A DNA stretch of 64,000 nucleotides from Asterias rubens (lineage: Eukaryota > Echinodermata > Asteroidea > Forcipulatida > Asteriidae): contig NC_047078.1 in assembly GCF_902459465.1 (NCBI RefSeq), forward strand, positions 10,378,333-10,442,332. The letters are read 5' to 3'. The notes under the pieces are model-generated. The model had not been told where the DNA came from, ran no database searches, and saw only the letters and a program-made list of their open reading frames with translations. How positions within the stretch are numbered: the first letter of the stretch is position 1; every line of letters starts with the position of its first letter. Below, piece by piece: positions 44,371 through 56,540 of the stretch. Made by a program: the position numbers and the translations under genes.

Positions 44371-47300
44371 ATGGACGGAGAGGGTTATTTGCTTCTTCGA
44401 GAGAATTTTGTCCGCAATGTGGCTCCATTTTACCTTGTTCTGAAAGTGGAACGGTAGTTATGAAAAGCAAGACATGTCCTTACAAAGTAAATGCAAAAAG
44501 TAAGTTTGGAATATATATATTTTGTGTGGAAACCGTGGCTTGTAAAGTTGTGTGTGATGGCTCCCTTACTTGTGCGTTATTTATAAAAAAAAAAGGGGGT
44601 AGGCGGGGTCGGGACGTGGCCAAGTAGGCGGTGGGGGAGGTGGCTGATGCATGATCGCACTATACACGTACATGGACTTTGAATATTATACATTCATGCA
44701 AATTCAGCTCAATGACTTCGACTCTGATGATGTAAATGACCTGGGACTGATAATTCGTAGTTAACAACAAAAAATGAATATTTTTTTAATAATTTTTTTT
44801 TTTAATAAATAAAATAGTAGACTTACAATAACACTAAGTTTTCAATATTAATTTTGTAATTTACATTATATCGGCCTACTACTTCTAGTACTACTCTAGG
44901 CCTGTCTGTAGGATTAATGATTTCCTGCCTTTTATATCATCCTTTGTAATGATTGCTTTGGAAAAGTTTCCGTATGGCGCCACCACTTTTTCATTCGATA
45001 TGAAATAATAAATCTAATTTACCTCAATGAGATATCCTTTTTTTTTGTAAAAATGAGTGAAAAGGTGGTGGCGCCATACGGAAAGTTATCCTATATATTA
45101 AATAAAATCAAAATCTTTTTTAGTTGTGGTAAAATAGATTAAAAGAAATACCCATTGCGCAACCACTTTTTCATTCGATATGAAATATTGGGTGCGTTCG
45201 ATTAGCTTCCCTGGTGTGCTCATCCAAGTGGCGTATTTTATTTTTTTCAAGGATGAACGTGGGCAGATAATTACCCTAGTTCATCCTGGAAAAGTCGCCT
45301 ATTTCGTTTTCCAGGACGAACGTGTGCAGATGTTTACCCACCCTCCACCTGGAAAAAAACAGACACATCACGTGAGCCTACCCGTGGTGAACTCAGTGCA
45401 CCTCGGGCCAGCCCCAAGAGCCCCACTTACGGATAGGGTCACTTGGGGCTGAACCGAGGTGCACTGACGTCATGACAAGAAGGCTCACGTGATGATGCGT
45501 CTGGTTTTTTTTCCAGGTGGAGCGTGGGTAAACATCTGCACACGTTCGGGCTGTAAAAAAAATTAATTACGCCACTTGGATGAGCACATCGGGTCGACCC
45601 AGGGAAGCTAATCGAACGCCCCCATAATAGTATCTAATTTACCTTGATGGATATCCCTTTCTTTGTAAAAATGAGTGAAAAAGTGATGGCGCCATATGGA
45701 AAGTTATCCCCATTGACTGTCCGACTTGTCTTTTTTGGAAAAGAATGTTTCAGGTTTTTAAATCTTGATGAGGCATGGTCTGTGCTTTGCAACCTGCTGT
45801 GCTGGTGCCGGGCACTCATGATTTCAAAAACGACCGATACACATTTTTTCAATTTTTTTAAAGTTAAAATTACATTCCTTTCTGCCTTTCATAGATTTTC
45901 AACAAAATGTAACACTTGTGTAAAGTTTATTAATATCAGTAAAATAAGAAACATGTTTAGCGTCCCGCCCGCTTCCTTTGTACAGGCCACCTCCTTTTTT
46001 ATTTTTATTTTATTTTTTTAAATTTTTTTTAAAGGGTTATTTTAAACGAACCAGCTAAAACAATCTAAATGTTTTGTCTGACTGTCTTAACCAAAATGTT
46101 TCATTTATGTATTGCGTGTTTGAGCAGTAGAAAATGAATGAATGAAAACTCACTTTTTGTCTTCCTTCTCATTACAGCTGCATTACATGGTGTGGTCTAT
46201 CAATAATCATTCATACCTGCGTCTCAACTCTCGCAAAAATGTTGAAGGTCTTCCCGAGGTCATCAGCCAGAAAGACCTAGGATCACTGGTGAGTGAAACA
46301 CTGGAGTTTTATCTTAGGAAATGTCCAAATTGATTAGGTTTATATCTTGATGTTTACAGGGATGAGATTCTTCCGACCTTTGTTGGCATTCCGACTTATG
46401 AATTTTAGAAATTAGTGCAACCTTTTTTTTTCCACTTCCCACATTTTGACTTTCCCTCTTTTACCTGTTTTATTTTAAGAATCTCTAATCTCTAATCTCT
46501 AATCAGACACAATTAAAGTTTACCTTTGTAATTGTTATTATCGCGGATTTTGATTTTGATTTTTCATTTTTTCTTTTAGAGGTTTCATCATTTATATTTA
46601 ACTCTGAATGAATAAAAAAACATGTACAATTAAAGTCTGTGAAAAGGGTTCACCACCCACAGGGAAACCTCCGGCCATTTTTAAAATTGGGTTATGAAAA
46701 AAAAAAGATGCACAAAAGATGACATTTATTAGGTGATTTATTTCATATATGGTTTCTTTTAAAGAATAACCCCAAAATATTAAGGTTCACAGTTTTATTT
46801 TATTTCAGGAAAGAAACAAAAACAAATCAGTGCTGGTCAATTATGAAATTGTTTGAAAGAAAAATGCACAACTTTGTTTTGAATAAAATGTGGTTTATCA
46901 TTAATTTGGTAAATTTTGAAAAAAAAAAGAAAAAAGTTCTTTGTTTGTGCTTGTTTATGTGTATTCTGAGGTTTTATTCCTCTGAAATCAGTGATGAAGG
47001 TTTTAATTGAAAAATGTACCACTTTAGTTTAAAAGATGACTTTTTATAATTTCGTAATTTTTGAAAATTAACCTCTTCCCCCCCCCCCCAAAAAAAAAAT
47101 TAACTCTCTAAGACGAGCAAAAGTCAGTGATATGGTAGTCTAGGTTCCTAGACCATTGGTGTTGCGTGGTCACACACAACGAACGTTCCGATTATGCACG
47201 GCAAAAACTGTACACGCTTGTAATGAACGAACGCTAGCGGGCGCTCTGTTTCTCTGATTTCCTGTGCTCACCAAGGTCTAGGAAATTTGCAACGACGGGT

Positions 47301-50300
47301 CTTAACTTTTTTATTGTTTTTCGGCAAATCTCCCCCGACTTTCCGGTGGAGCCAATCAGAGGCTGCGTTGCGGTTGGCTCATGAATAATTCATCAGTGTT
47401 GTGCATGCAGTGTAAATGCATGCAGTAATGCGTTGCATGACTTTTGCTATACTACTCTGCATGTGTGTGTGGGTATATGTTTTTTATCGGAGTATAATAA
47501 TGTCCAGATCAGTAGGATTTGAAACTTTGCCACATGGTGGAAATACGATAAAGAAAGGTTTGCGGTACCACCACAAACCTTTCTATGTATAATATCCAGA
47601 TCCAGACTACTGCATTGCCATGATGCAGCTTGAAATGCGATCGTGGCAGGGCCCACACTGATGAAGCCTGTATTGGCTAAACAATTTGCTTATAGTTAGC
47701 ACAAAATAGTATTGCTTAGCAGAAACTGGTTACCAGCCAATTTTTAATTAAATTTGAAATGTTGTAGACTTATGCGTAGTGCCCACCTACATTTTTGGAT
47801 AGTAAAGAAATTTTGTACAGTATTTTCTGCCAAACAGATATTAACTGGTGGGCCCTGTAGTGTTATTCACAGTGAAAGTTTTTTAATCTTGGGGGAAGGA
47901 AATCTTGAGGGATTCAAAAGCGTCTTTGTGAGAATGTATTTTGAAACGTAACCGTAGCTGCAGATCTTGGAATGTAAGCGTAGCTTGACTCGGGATTGAA
48001 ACCGTACTTTTTGATATTGTAGCGTAACCTAAACGTATCTTGGAGTGTATAAGCGTGTCTGAGTAGCTGCGTAGCTTAAAACGTAACAGTATCTTTTGGA
48101 GCATAAGCATATCTTGGAACGTAATTCGTAGCTGCGTATCTTGGAACGTAAGCATAGCTTGACTCGGGCTTGAAAGCGTACCTTTTGATATTATAATGTA
48201 ACTTGAAGGAACGTAGACCTAAGCGTATCTTGGAACGTAAACGTAGCTGCGTATCTTTGAACGTAAGCATAGCTTGACTTGGGCTTGAAAGCGTACCTTT
48301 TGATATTATAGTGTAACTTGAAGGAACGTAGACCTAAGCGTATCTTGGAACGTAAACGTAGCTGCGTATCTTTGAACGTAAGCATAGCTTGACTTGGGCA
48401 ACTCATGAGAAATTGCGAATTTTGATTGCTTGTCGGGTGGCGACTACTGCTATTCAACTCCCAGTTATTTGAGGCGAATAGTCAGGTCATAAATTCCACT
48501 AGTTGCCCAGTTTAATCATTACCTCAAAAATAACTCTTCATTCACAGAATTAAAAAATAATACTTTGTTTGGCAAAATTATGCTTTGAGGGAATTTTGTT
48601 TTAGCATTATTTTTATTTCAACCTTTTATAAAAAATTCTCATAATATTTTTAAGCTACTCACACAATAACACTGTCAATATAACCATGATATAACCATGG
48701 AGGTAGATGCGATATTCCTACGTTTTGACATCATCAAAATTACCTGAAACTCATAACAAAAAGAAATTAGGGGGCCATGAATCAAAATGGAGCATATTGG
48801 AACGTTGCGATCATAAGAAACAACGGAGTGGACACCCGCAAGCTGGGAGTTCATAGCGCTCGGGATTTAACACCTCCAACCCCCACGAGACACGGCATGG
48901 GCGGTACGTGATATTCCACAAGGCTTATTTCACGTTCCGATTGCTCCACGCCGTGGGGCCATACAAGCGTCCGTTACACGGACTCTCTGAATGCTAATCT
49001 TACGTTCGATTTTTGACCATTATTTACGGTTTCAAATCGTCACGTATCCGTAATCTGAATAGGTAGTCTATACTTAAAATTTCACTGTTTTCCTTTTAAT
49101 AGGCCTATAATGACCACGGAATTACTCTTTGAGCAAAGATTATTAAAAATAGCGCACCGATCACATTGACCTTTGACTCGGTCTAGTTTGAATAGTCATC
49201 TTCAACCCGTCACGTGATATGAATAATCGAGTCATTTGCATAGTCTGGCCACGCCTTCAATTTGCAAATGTCCTAGACCTTGGTGAGCACAGGACATGGG
49301 GAGATCCGGAAATCAGAGAAACAGAGCGCCCGCTAGCGTTCGTTCATTACAAGCGTGTACAGTTTTTGCCGTGCATAATCGGAACGTTGGTTGTGTGTGA
49401 CCACGCAACACCAATGGTCTAGGAACCTAGACTAGCGATATGGGTTCGCAACCTGTAAGGAAACCCCTGGTCAATTTTTTAACTGTGTTTGATTGAAAAT
49501 TGCGCCACTTCAAATTAAAAGTTGACATTTGGTAAATCTTTAAAAATATTGTAAACCCCCCCCCCCCCCAAATATTTTGATATTCAAATAGGTTTGTTTT
49601 ATTTCAGAGGTTTTATATTTTACCTGTGAAACAGAGCAGCAAAAGTCAGTGACAAAGGGTTCGCCACCCGTAAGGAAACCCCTGGCCAATTTTTAAACTG
49701 TGTTTGATTGATAATTGCACCACTTCAAATTAAAAGTTGACATTTGGTCAATTTTGAAAAATATCGTAAACCCCCAAATATTTTGATATACAAATAGGTT
49801 TGTTTTATTTCAGAGGTTTTATATTTTATCTGTGAAACAGAGCAGCAAAAATCAGTGACAAGGGGTTCGCCACCCGTAAGGAAACCCCTGGCCAATTTTT
49901 AAACTGTGTTTGATTGATTGCGCCACTTCAAACTAAAAGTTGACATTTGGTAAATTTTGAAAAGTAACTAAACCCCCCAAATATTTTGATATACAAATAG
50001 GTTCGTTTTATTTCAGAGTTTGTTCTATTTTACCTGTGAAAACAGAGGAGCAAAAATCAATGAACCCCTGGCAATTTTTTTTTTATGTAAGGAAAAAGCA
50101 AACTTAATTTGTGGATGTATCGAAATCTTTACCTCAGATGAATTCATCGCTACTGTGACAGGGTTTTACTTCTTTCTGTTTTCTCAGCAAGTAGATTCAG
50201 TAGAACTATTTTGCTGAAACTTTCACAGTTTTATTTCATCTTTCTATATTTTCTCCATTAATCATTAAAAAAAAAAAAAACTTATGGCCCTAATTTTTAG

Positions 50301-51161
50301 ACAAATTATTATCACAAATTTGTTTATTCAATGCTTGGTTATTTTTCATCACTTCGTAATTTCATTTTTGTATCTGGTCTGGTTTCAGATTGACATGTCA
50401 TGTGCCTGGTGCGGTCACGATGGACTTCATTTCCACACCAGGCAAACACGATCAGCTGATAAAGAACACACCGTCTTCTATTTCTGCCCATCATGCAAGT
50501 AAGTTAATCACTACTTAAGCCTGGTTCATATTTCCTGCAAATGCAAAGTGAATTTTGGCGACACAGCCCTATTTTTTTAGCGGATGTTTCGAAGGGGTTG
50601 AACACAGTTCAACTGTTGCGAGTTATTCATTGTGAGTTTGTGACAACCAAATTTGCTTCGCATTCGCAGGAAGTATGAACCCGGCTTTAGGCTCGTAGAC
50701 CCTGAGAATGAAATAAATGGCGTAGTGATCAGGGGTAACATTGTTGAAGAGCCACGAGCGTCACTGAATTACGGATTTCAGTGCTATAAGAAGATTAGTA
50801 CAAGCAGAAGTTCACTGTTTACATGACATGTGTATACAGCACAATATGGTTACAAATGCAGCAATCAGCAAAACAGAAACAAACAGAACATGCAATTGGA
50901 TCTTGAATGATCTACGGTGGACTTTACAAAGAGTTAAGACTAGTCTTATCTCAAGTTAGGACAAGTTACTCGTCTAACTTAGGACTAGCCTTAAGTTTTT
51001 AATATCTCCTGGGACTAGTCCTAAGTTAGGACCAGTCCTAACTCTTTGTGAAATCAACCCCAGGATGGTTAGGGTCAAAGGTTTTTTTTTTTTTGTATGT
51101 AAAAGTAATTTTATTTTTTATATTTTTTATTTACAGGCATCAAGAGATTGAGTACTACTGA
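44371..51161 (+). CDS. POLR1H: RNA polymerase I subunit RPA12-like (POLR1H/ZNRD1), four exons
   Basis: RPA12 is a small two-zinc-ribbon subunit of nucleolar RNA polymerase I that supports RNA cleavage. Exon 1 (44371-44486) holds [10 protein letters not shown]; exon 2 is 46178-46288 (37 codons), exon 3 50389-50498 and exon 4 51137-51161. Exons 2-4 join in frame, and exon 1 joins at a GTAAAT donor. Exons 3-4 read [20 protein letters not shown] then [17 protein letters not shown] and stop, a clear RPA12 C-terminal ribbon. Three oddities stand out. The ATG at 44371 is out of frame with the FCPQCG frame, which has no ATG of its own. The second N-terminal zinc pair reads SKTC, with Ser where Cys is expected. 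The invariant RSADE motif reads RSADK. The gene is therefore either a divergent paralogue or a decaying copy. Family identity is strong, integrity uncertain. Confidence 0.72.
44965..45092. mobile_element. MITE with TTCCGTATGGCGCCACC ends, uninterrupted
   Basis: TTTCCGTATGGCGCCACCAC and GTGGTGGCGCCATACGGAAA are inverted, with CTTTTTCAT/ATGAGTGAAAAG inside. It lies in POLR1H intron 1. Confidence 0.75.
45150..45712. mobile_element. Second GGCGCCA MITE copy split by a nested element
   Basis: The left half (CAACCACTTTTTCATTCGAT) and right half (AATGAGTGAAAAAGTGATGG then CGCCATATGGAAAGTTATCC) match the copy at 44965. Between them is a 438-bp element. Confidence 0.75.
45190..45627. mobile_element. 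GGGTGCGTTCG MITE nested in another MITE
   Basis: The ends GGGTGCGTTCGATTAGCTTC and GAAGCTAATCGAACGCCCCC match the element at 27116. Inner arms GTGCTCATCCAAGTGGCG/CGCCACTTGGATGAGCAC and ACGTGAGCC/GGCTCACGT make nearly the whole element a hairpin. The target repeat is not resolved. Confidence 0.8.
46620..47135. repeat. Start of the about 185-bp intronic repeat array
   Basis: The motif GGGTTCACCACCCACAGGGA then AACCTCCGGCCA and later diverged pieces resemble the units at 49440-50000. Several A-runs and a C-run/A-run junction (47074-47098) are present. Confidence 0.5.
47136..49434. mobile_element. Long-TIR DNA transposon, copy 2
   Basis: It has the same ends and body as the 32337-36214 element but is 2299 bp long, without the Tc1 relic and with fewer internal tandem units. 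The flanks GTGATATGG (47127-47135) and GCGATATGG (49435-49443) are a 9-bp target duplication with one change. It lies in POLR1H intron 2, inside the about 185-bp repeat array. Confidence 0.9.
49440..50000. repeat. About 185-bp tandem repeats in POLR1H intron 2
   Basis: Three units share GGGTTCGCCACCCGTAAGGA then AACCCCTGGCCAATTTTT, CACTTCAAATTAAAAGTTGA, CAAATATTTTGATATACAAA and TTTTATTTCAGAG. One unit recurs at each junction of the larger duplication (about 51450, 53185 and 54930). Confidence 0.85.
50930..51058. mobile_element. Hairpin MITE (AAGAGTTAAGACTAGTC)
   Basis: CAAAGAGTTAAGACTAGTCT pairs with GACCAGTCCTAACTCTTTG. Inner arms TCAAGTTAGGACAAG and TAACTTAGGACTAGCCTTAA add more pairing. 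The element recurs in all four POLR1H units (about 52668, 54410 and 56155). Confidence 0.75.
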
Positions 51162-51987
51162 AGAGAATCAACATCTTCGGATCGGTCTACACTGAGAGGA
51201 ACTCAAAGCAAGAACTCACTGGAACAAGGAGTAGAAATCACCACCGACGACGATGACAACGACGACCAGCCGACGACGACCTGATGCCAGAGAGATGTCT
51301 TACTGATGAGGAGGCCGATTTTTTAATTGCCTTTATTGAATGAAAAATGCACCACTTCATATTAGGTGATTTATCAAATGGTAAGTTTTGAACAAGCCCC
51401 CAAATATTTGGATTTATATTTTTACTCTGGAAACAGAAGAGCAAAAATTCAGTGACAAAGGGTTCACCACCCGTAAGGAAACCCCTGGCCAATTTTGTAA
51501 CTGTGTTTGATTGAAAACTGCGCCACTTCAAACTAAAAGTTGACATTTTGGTAAATTTTGAAAAGTAACTGAACCCCCCAAATATTTTGATATACAAATA
51601 GGTTCGTTTTATTTCAGAGTTTGTTCTATTTTACCTGTGAAAACAGAGGAGCAAAAATCAATGAACCTCTGGCAATTTTTTTTTTAATGTTAGGAAAAAG
51701 CAAACTTAATTTGTTGATGTATCGAAATCTTTACCTCGGATGGATTCATAGCTACTGTGACTAGGTTTTGCTTCTTTCTGTTTTCTCAGCAAGTAGATTC
51801 AGTAGAACTATTTTGCTGAAACTTTCACAGTTTTATTTCATCTTTCTATATTTTCTCCATTAATCATTGACAAAAAAACAAACTTATGGCCCTAATTTCT
51901 AGGCGTATTATCACAAATTTGTTTTTTCAATGCTTGGTTATTTTTCATCACTTCTTAATTTCATTTTTGTATCTGGTCTGGTTTCAG

Positions 51988-52892
51988 ATTGACAGGGCAT
52001 GTGCCAAGTGTGGTCACAATGGACTTCATTTCCACACCAGGCAAGCACGATCAGCTGATACAGAACAAACCGTCTTCTATTTCTGCCCATTATGCAAGTA
52101 AGTTAATCACTACTTAAGCCTGGTTCATACTTTCTGCAAATGCAACGTGAATTTTTGCGACACAGCCCTGTTTTCTTAGCGAATGTTTCAAAGGGGTTGA
52201 ACACGGTTCAACTGTTGCGAGTTATTCATTGTGAGTTTGTGACAACCAAATTTGCTTCGCATTCGCAGGAAGTATGAACCGGGCTTTAGGACTGTAGACC
52301 CTTTTAGGTTTATCATACAGTTTCCATAGACTGCAAAGGGGTTAGTAGGTACCTGTGAGGGCAGAGATGGTTCTTGTGATTTATTTAGCTTGGTCACTAC
52401 ATATTTGGCTGCACAGGCAGTTTGTTCCCAAGGGAGCTGAGTTGGTTTGATGAATGAAATAAATGGCCTAGTGATCAGGGGTAACATTGTCGAAGAGCCA
52501 CGAGCGTCACTGAATTACGGATTTCAGTGCTATAAGAGGATTAGTACAAGCAGAAATTCACTGTTTACATGACATGTGAATACAGCACAATATGGTTACA
52601 AGTGCAGCAATCAGCAAACAGAAACAAACAAAACATGCAATTGGATCTTGAAGGATCTAAGGTGGACTTTACAAAGAGTTAAGACTAGTCTTATCTCAAG
52701 TTAGGACAAGTTACTCGTCTAACTTAGGACTAGCCTTAAGTTTTTAATATCTCCTAAGTTAGGACCAGTCCTAACTCTTTGTGAAATCAACCCCAGGATG
52801 GTTAGGGTCAAAGGTTTTGTTTTATTTATGTAAAAGTAATTTTATTTTTGTTTTGTTTTATTTACAGGCATCAAGAGATTGAGTTCTCCTGA
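51988..52892 (+). CDS. POLR1H exon 3-4 duplicate, copy 2 (open)
   Basis: The exon 3 copy spans 51988-52097 (110 nt, same phase), with acceptor TTTCAG and donor GTAAGT. It reads [20 protein letters not shown] then [13 protein letters not shown]. The exon 4 copy (52868-52892) gives HQEIEFS and a stop. All four zinc cysteines are kept, so it could serve as an alternative 3' terminus for exon 2. The position after RSAD is Thr. Confidence 0.65.
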
Positions 52893-53719
52893 AGAGAATC
52901 AACATCTTCGGATCGGTCTACACTGAGAGGAACTCAAAGCAAGAACTCACTGGAACAAGGAATAGAAATCACCACCGACGAGGATGACGACGACGACCAG
53001 CCGACGACGACCTGATGCCAGAGAGATGTCTTAATGATGAGGAGGCTGATTTTTTAATTGCCTTTATTGAATGAAAAATGCGCCACTTCGTATTAGGTGA
53101 TTTATCAAATGGTAAGTTTTGAACAAACCCCCAAATATTTGGATTTATATTTTTACTCTGGAAACAGAAGAGCAAAAATTCAGTGACAAAGGGTTCGCCA
53201 CCCGTAAGGAAACCCCTGGCCAATTTTGTAACTGTGTTTGATTGAAAACTGCGCCACTTCAAACTAAAAGTTGACATTTGGTAAATTTTGAAAAGTAACT
53301 GAACCCCCCAAATATTTTGATATACAAATAGGTTCGTTTTATTTCAGAGTTTGTTCTATTTTACCTGTGAAAACAGAGGAGCAAAAATCAATGAACCCCC
53401 TGGCAATTTTTTTTTTAATGTTAGGAAAAAGCAAACTTAATTTGTTGATGTATCGAAATCTTTACCTCGGATGGATTCATAGCTACTGTGACAAGGTTTT
53501 GCTTCTTTCTGTTTTCTCAGCAAGTAGATTCAGTAGAACTATTTTGCTGAAACTTTCACAGTTTTATTTCATCTTTCTATATTTTCTCCATTAATCATTG
53601 ACAAAAAAACAAACTTATTGCCCTAATTTTTAGGCGTATTATCACAAATTTGTTTTTTCAATGCTTGGATTATTTTTCATCACTTCTTAATTTCATTTTT
53701 GTATCTGGTCTGGTTTCAG

Positions 53720-54636
53720 ATTGACAGGACATGTGCCAAGTGCGGTCACGATGGACTTCATTTCCACACCAGGCAAGCACGATCAGCTGATAAAGAACAA
53801 ACCGTCTTCTATTTCTGCCCATTATTGCAAGTAAGTTAATCACTACTTAAGCCTGGTTCATACTTTCTGCAAATGCAACGTGAATTTTTGCGACACAGCC
53901 CTGTTTTCTTAGTGAATGTTTCAAAGGGGTTGAACACAGTTCAACTGTTGCGAGTTATTCATTGTGAGTTTGTGACAACCAAATATGCTTTGCATTCGCA
54001 GGAAGTATGAACCGGGCTTTAGGACTGTAGACCCTTTTAGGTTTATCATACAGTTTTCATAGACTGCAAAGGGGTTAGTAGGTACCTGTGAGGGCAGAGA
54101 TGGTTCTTGTGATTTATTTAGCTTGGTCACTACATATTTGGCTGCACAGGCAGTTTATTCCCAAGGGAGCTGAGTTGGTTTGATGAATGAAATAAATGGC
54201 CTAGTGATCAGGGGTAACATTGTCGAAGAGCCACGAGCGTCACTGAATTACGGATTTCAGTGCTATAAGAGGATTAGTACAAGCAGAAATTCACTGTTTA
54301 CATGACATGTGAATACAGCACAATATGGTTACAAATGCAGCAATCAGCAAAACAGAAACAAACAAAACATGCAATTTGATCTTGAAGGATCTACGGTGGA
54401 CTTTACAAAGAGTTAAGACTAGTCTTATCTCAAGTTAGGACAAGTTACTCGTCTAACTTAGGACTAGCCTTAAGTTTTTAATATCTCCTGGGACTAGTCC
54501 TAAGTTAGGACCAGTCCTAACTCTTTGTGAAATCAACCCCAGGATGGTTAGGGTCAAAGTTTTTTTTTTTTCAGTAAAAGTAGTTTTATTTTTTTATTTT
54601 TTTATTTACAGGCATCAAGAGATTGAGTACTCCTGA
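53720..54636 (+). pseudogene. POLR1H exon 3-4 duplicate, copy 3 (frameshifted)
   Basis: The exon 3 copy 53720-53830 is 111 nt. One extra T in CCCATTATTGCAAG changes the last zinc-ligand region to PLLQ and shifts exon 4 (54612-54636) out of frame, giving an early stop. The remainder reads CAKCGHDG and [13 protein letters not shown]. Confidence 0.75.
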
Positions 54637-55498
54637 AGAGAATCAACATCTGCGGATCGGTCTACACTGAGAGGAACTCAAAGCAAGAACTCACTGGAAC
54701 AAGGAGTAGAAATCACCACCGACGAGGATGACGACGATGACCAGCCGACGACGACCTGATGCCAGAGAGATGTCTTAATGATGAGGAGGCCGATTTTTTA
54801 ATTGCCTTTATTGAATGAAAAATGTGCCACTTCATATTAGGTGATTTATCAAATGGTAAGTTTTGAACAAGCCCCCAAATATTTGGATTTATATTTTTAA
54901 CTCTGGAAACAGAAGAGCACAAATTCAGTCACAAAGGGTTCGCCACCCGTAAGGAAACCCCTGGCCAATTTTTTAACTGTGTTAGATTGAAAACTGTGCC
55001 ACTTCAAATTAAAAGTTCACATTTGGTAAATTTTGAAAAATAACTAAACCCCCCCAAATATTTTGATATACAAACAGGTTCGTTTTATTTCAGAGTTATT
55101 CTATGATTTACCTGTTAAAACAGAGGAGTAAAAATCAATGACAAAGGGTTCGCCAGTCGTAAGGAAATCCCTGGCAATTTTTTTGTTTAATGTTATGAAA
55201 AAGCAATCTTAATTTATTGATGTATCAAAAATCTTTACCTCGGATGGATTCATCGCTACTTTGACAGGGTTTTGCTTCTTTCTGTTTTCTCAGCAAGTAG
55301 AACCAGTAAGACCTATTTTGCTGAAACTTTCACAGTTTTATTTCATCTCATCTTTCTATATTTTCTCCATTAATCATTGACAAAAAAACAAACTTATGGC
55401 CCTAATTTTTAGGCGTAATATCACAAATTTGTTTTTTCAATGCTTGGTTATTTTTCATCACTTCTTAATTTTCGTTTTTGTATTTGGTCTGGTTTCAG

Positions 55499-56396
55499 AT
55501 TGACAGGGCATGTGCCAAGTGCGGGCACGATGGACTTCATTTCCACACCAGGCAAGCACAATCAGCTGATAAAGAATAAACCGTCTTCTATTTCTGCCCA
55601 TCATGCAAGTAAGTTAATCACTACTTAAGCCTGGTTCATACTTACTGCAAATGCAAAGTAAATTTTGGCGACACACCCTATTTTCTTAGCAAATGTTTCG
55701 AAGGGGTTGAACATTTGCTTCGCATTCGCAGGAAGTATGAACCGGGCTTTGGGCTTGTAGACCCTTTTAGGTTTATCATACAGTTTCCATAGATTGCACA
55801 GGGGTTAGAAGGTACCTGTGAGGGCAGATATGGTTCTTGTGATTTATTTAGCTTGGTCACTACATATTTGGTTGCACAGGCAGTTTATTCCTAAGGGAGC
55901 TGAGTTGGTTTGATGAATGAAATAAATGGCCTAGTGATCAGGGGTAACATTGTTGAAGAGCCACGAGCGTCACTGAATTACGGATTTCAGTTCTATAAGA
56001 AAATTAGTACAAGAATTTGTCACTGAATTTTTGCTCTTCTGTTTTCAGAGTTAAAAATATAAATCCAAATATTTGGGGGCTTGTTACAAGTGCAGCAATC
56101 AGCAAAACAGAAACAAACAAAACATGCAATTGGATCTTGAAGGATCTACGGTGGACTTTACAAAGAGTTAAAGACTAGTTTTATCCCAAGTTCATGAAGT
56201 TAGGACAAGTTACTCGTCTAACTTAAAACTAGCCTCAAGTTTTTAATATCTCCTAGGATTTAGGACCAGTCCTAACTCTTTGTGAAATTGACCCTAGGAC
56301 GGTTATGGTCAAAGGTTCATTTTGTTATTTAAAAGTAATTTTTTTTAATCATTTATTTTCTTGATTTCCAGGCATCAAGAGATTGAGTACTCCTGA
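55499..56396 (+). pseudogene. POLR1H exon 3-4 duplicate, copy 4 (stop codon)
   Basis: The exon 3 copy 55499-55608 keeps length and splice sites but has TAA at 55577-55579, just after QSADKE. The Arg before SAD is Gln. The exon 4 copy is 56372-56396. The unit also has a deletion in its hairpin MITE and a reversed scrap of the repeat near 56018-56080. Confidence 0.75.
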
Positions 56397-56540
56397 AGAG
56401 AATCAACATCTTCGGATCGGTCTACACTGAGAGGAACTCAAGGCAAAAGCTCACTAGAACAAGGAGTAGAAATCACCACCGACGACGACGACCACCACCT
56501 GATGCCAGAGAGATGTCTTACTGATGAGGAGGCCGAGCAT

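Larger units (their letters stand above)
50001..56540. repeat. Four tandem units of 1.6-1.75 kb carrying POLR1H terminal exons
   Basis: Units start with GGTTCGTTTTATTTCAGAG at about 50001, 51601, 53332 and 55078. Each holds exon 3, two hairpin MITEs, exon 4 and a GACGACGA-rich 3' UTR segment. Units 2 and 3 look most alike. Confidence 0.9.

Noticed and set aside
44487..44499. Extending POLR1H exon 1 to the stronger GTAAGT donor after 44499
   Set aside because: The phase would then read a stop soon after the exon 2 acceptor, whereas the GTAAAT donor after 44486 keeps exon 2 open. The weaker donor is preferred, with low certainty.
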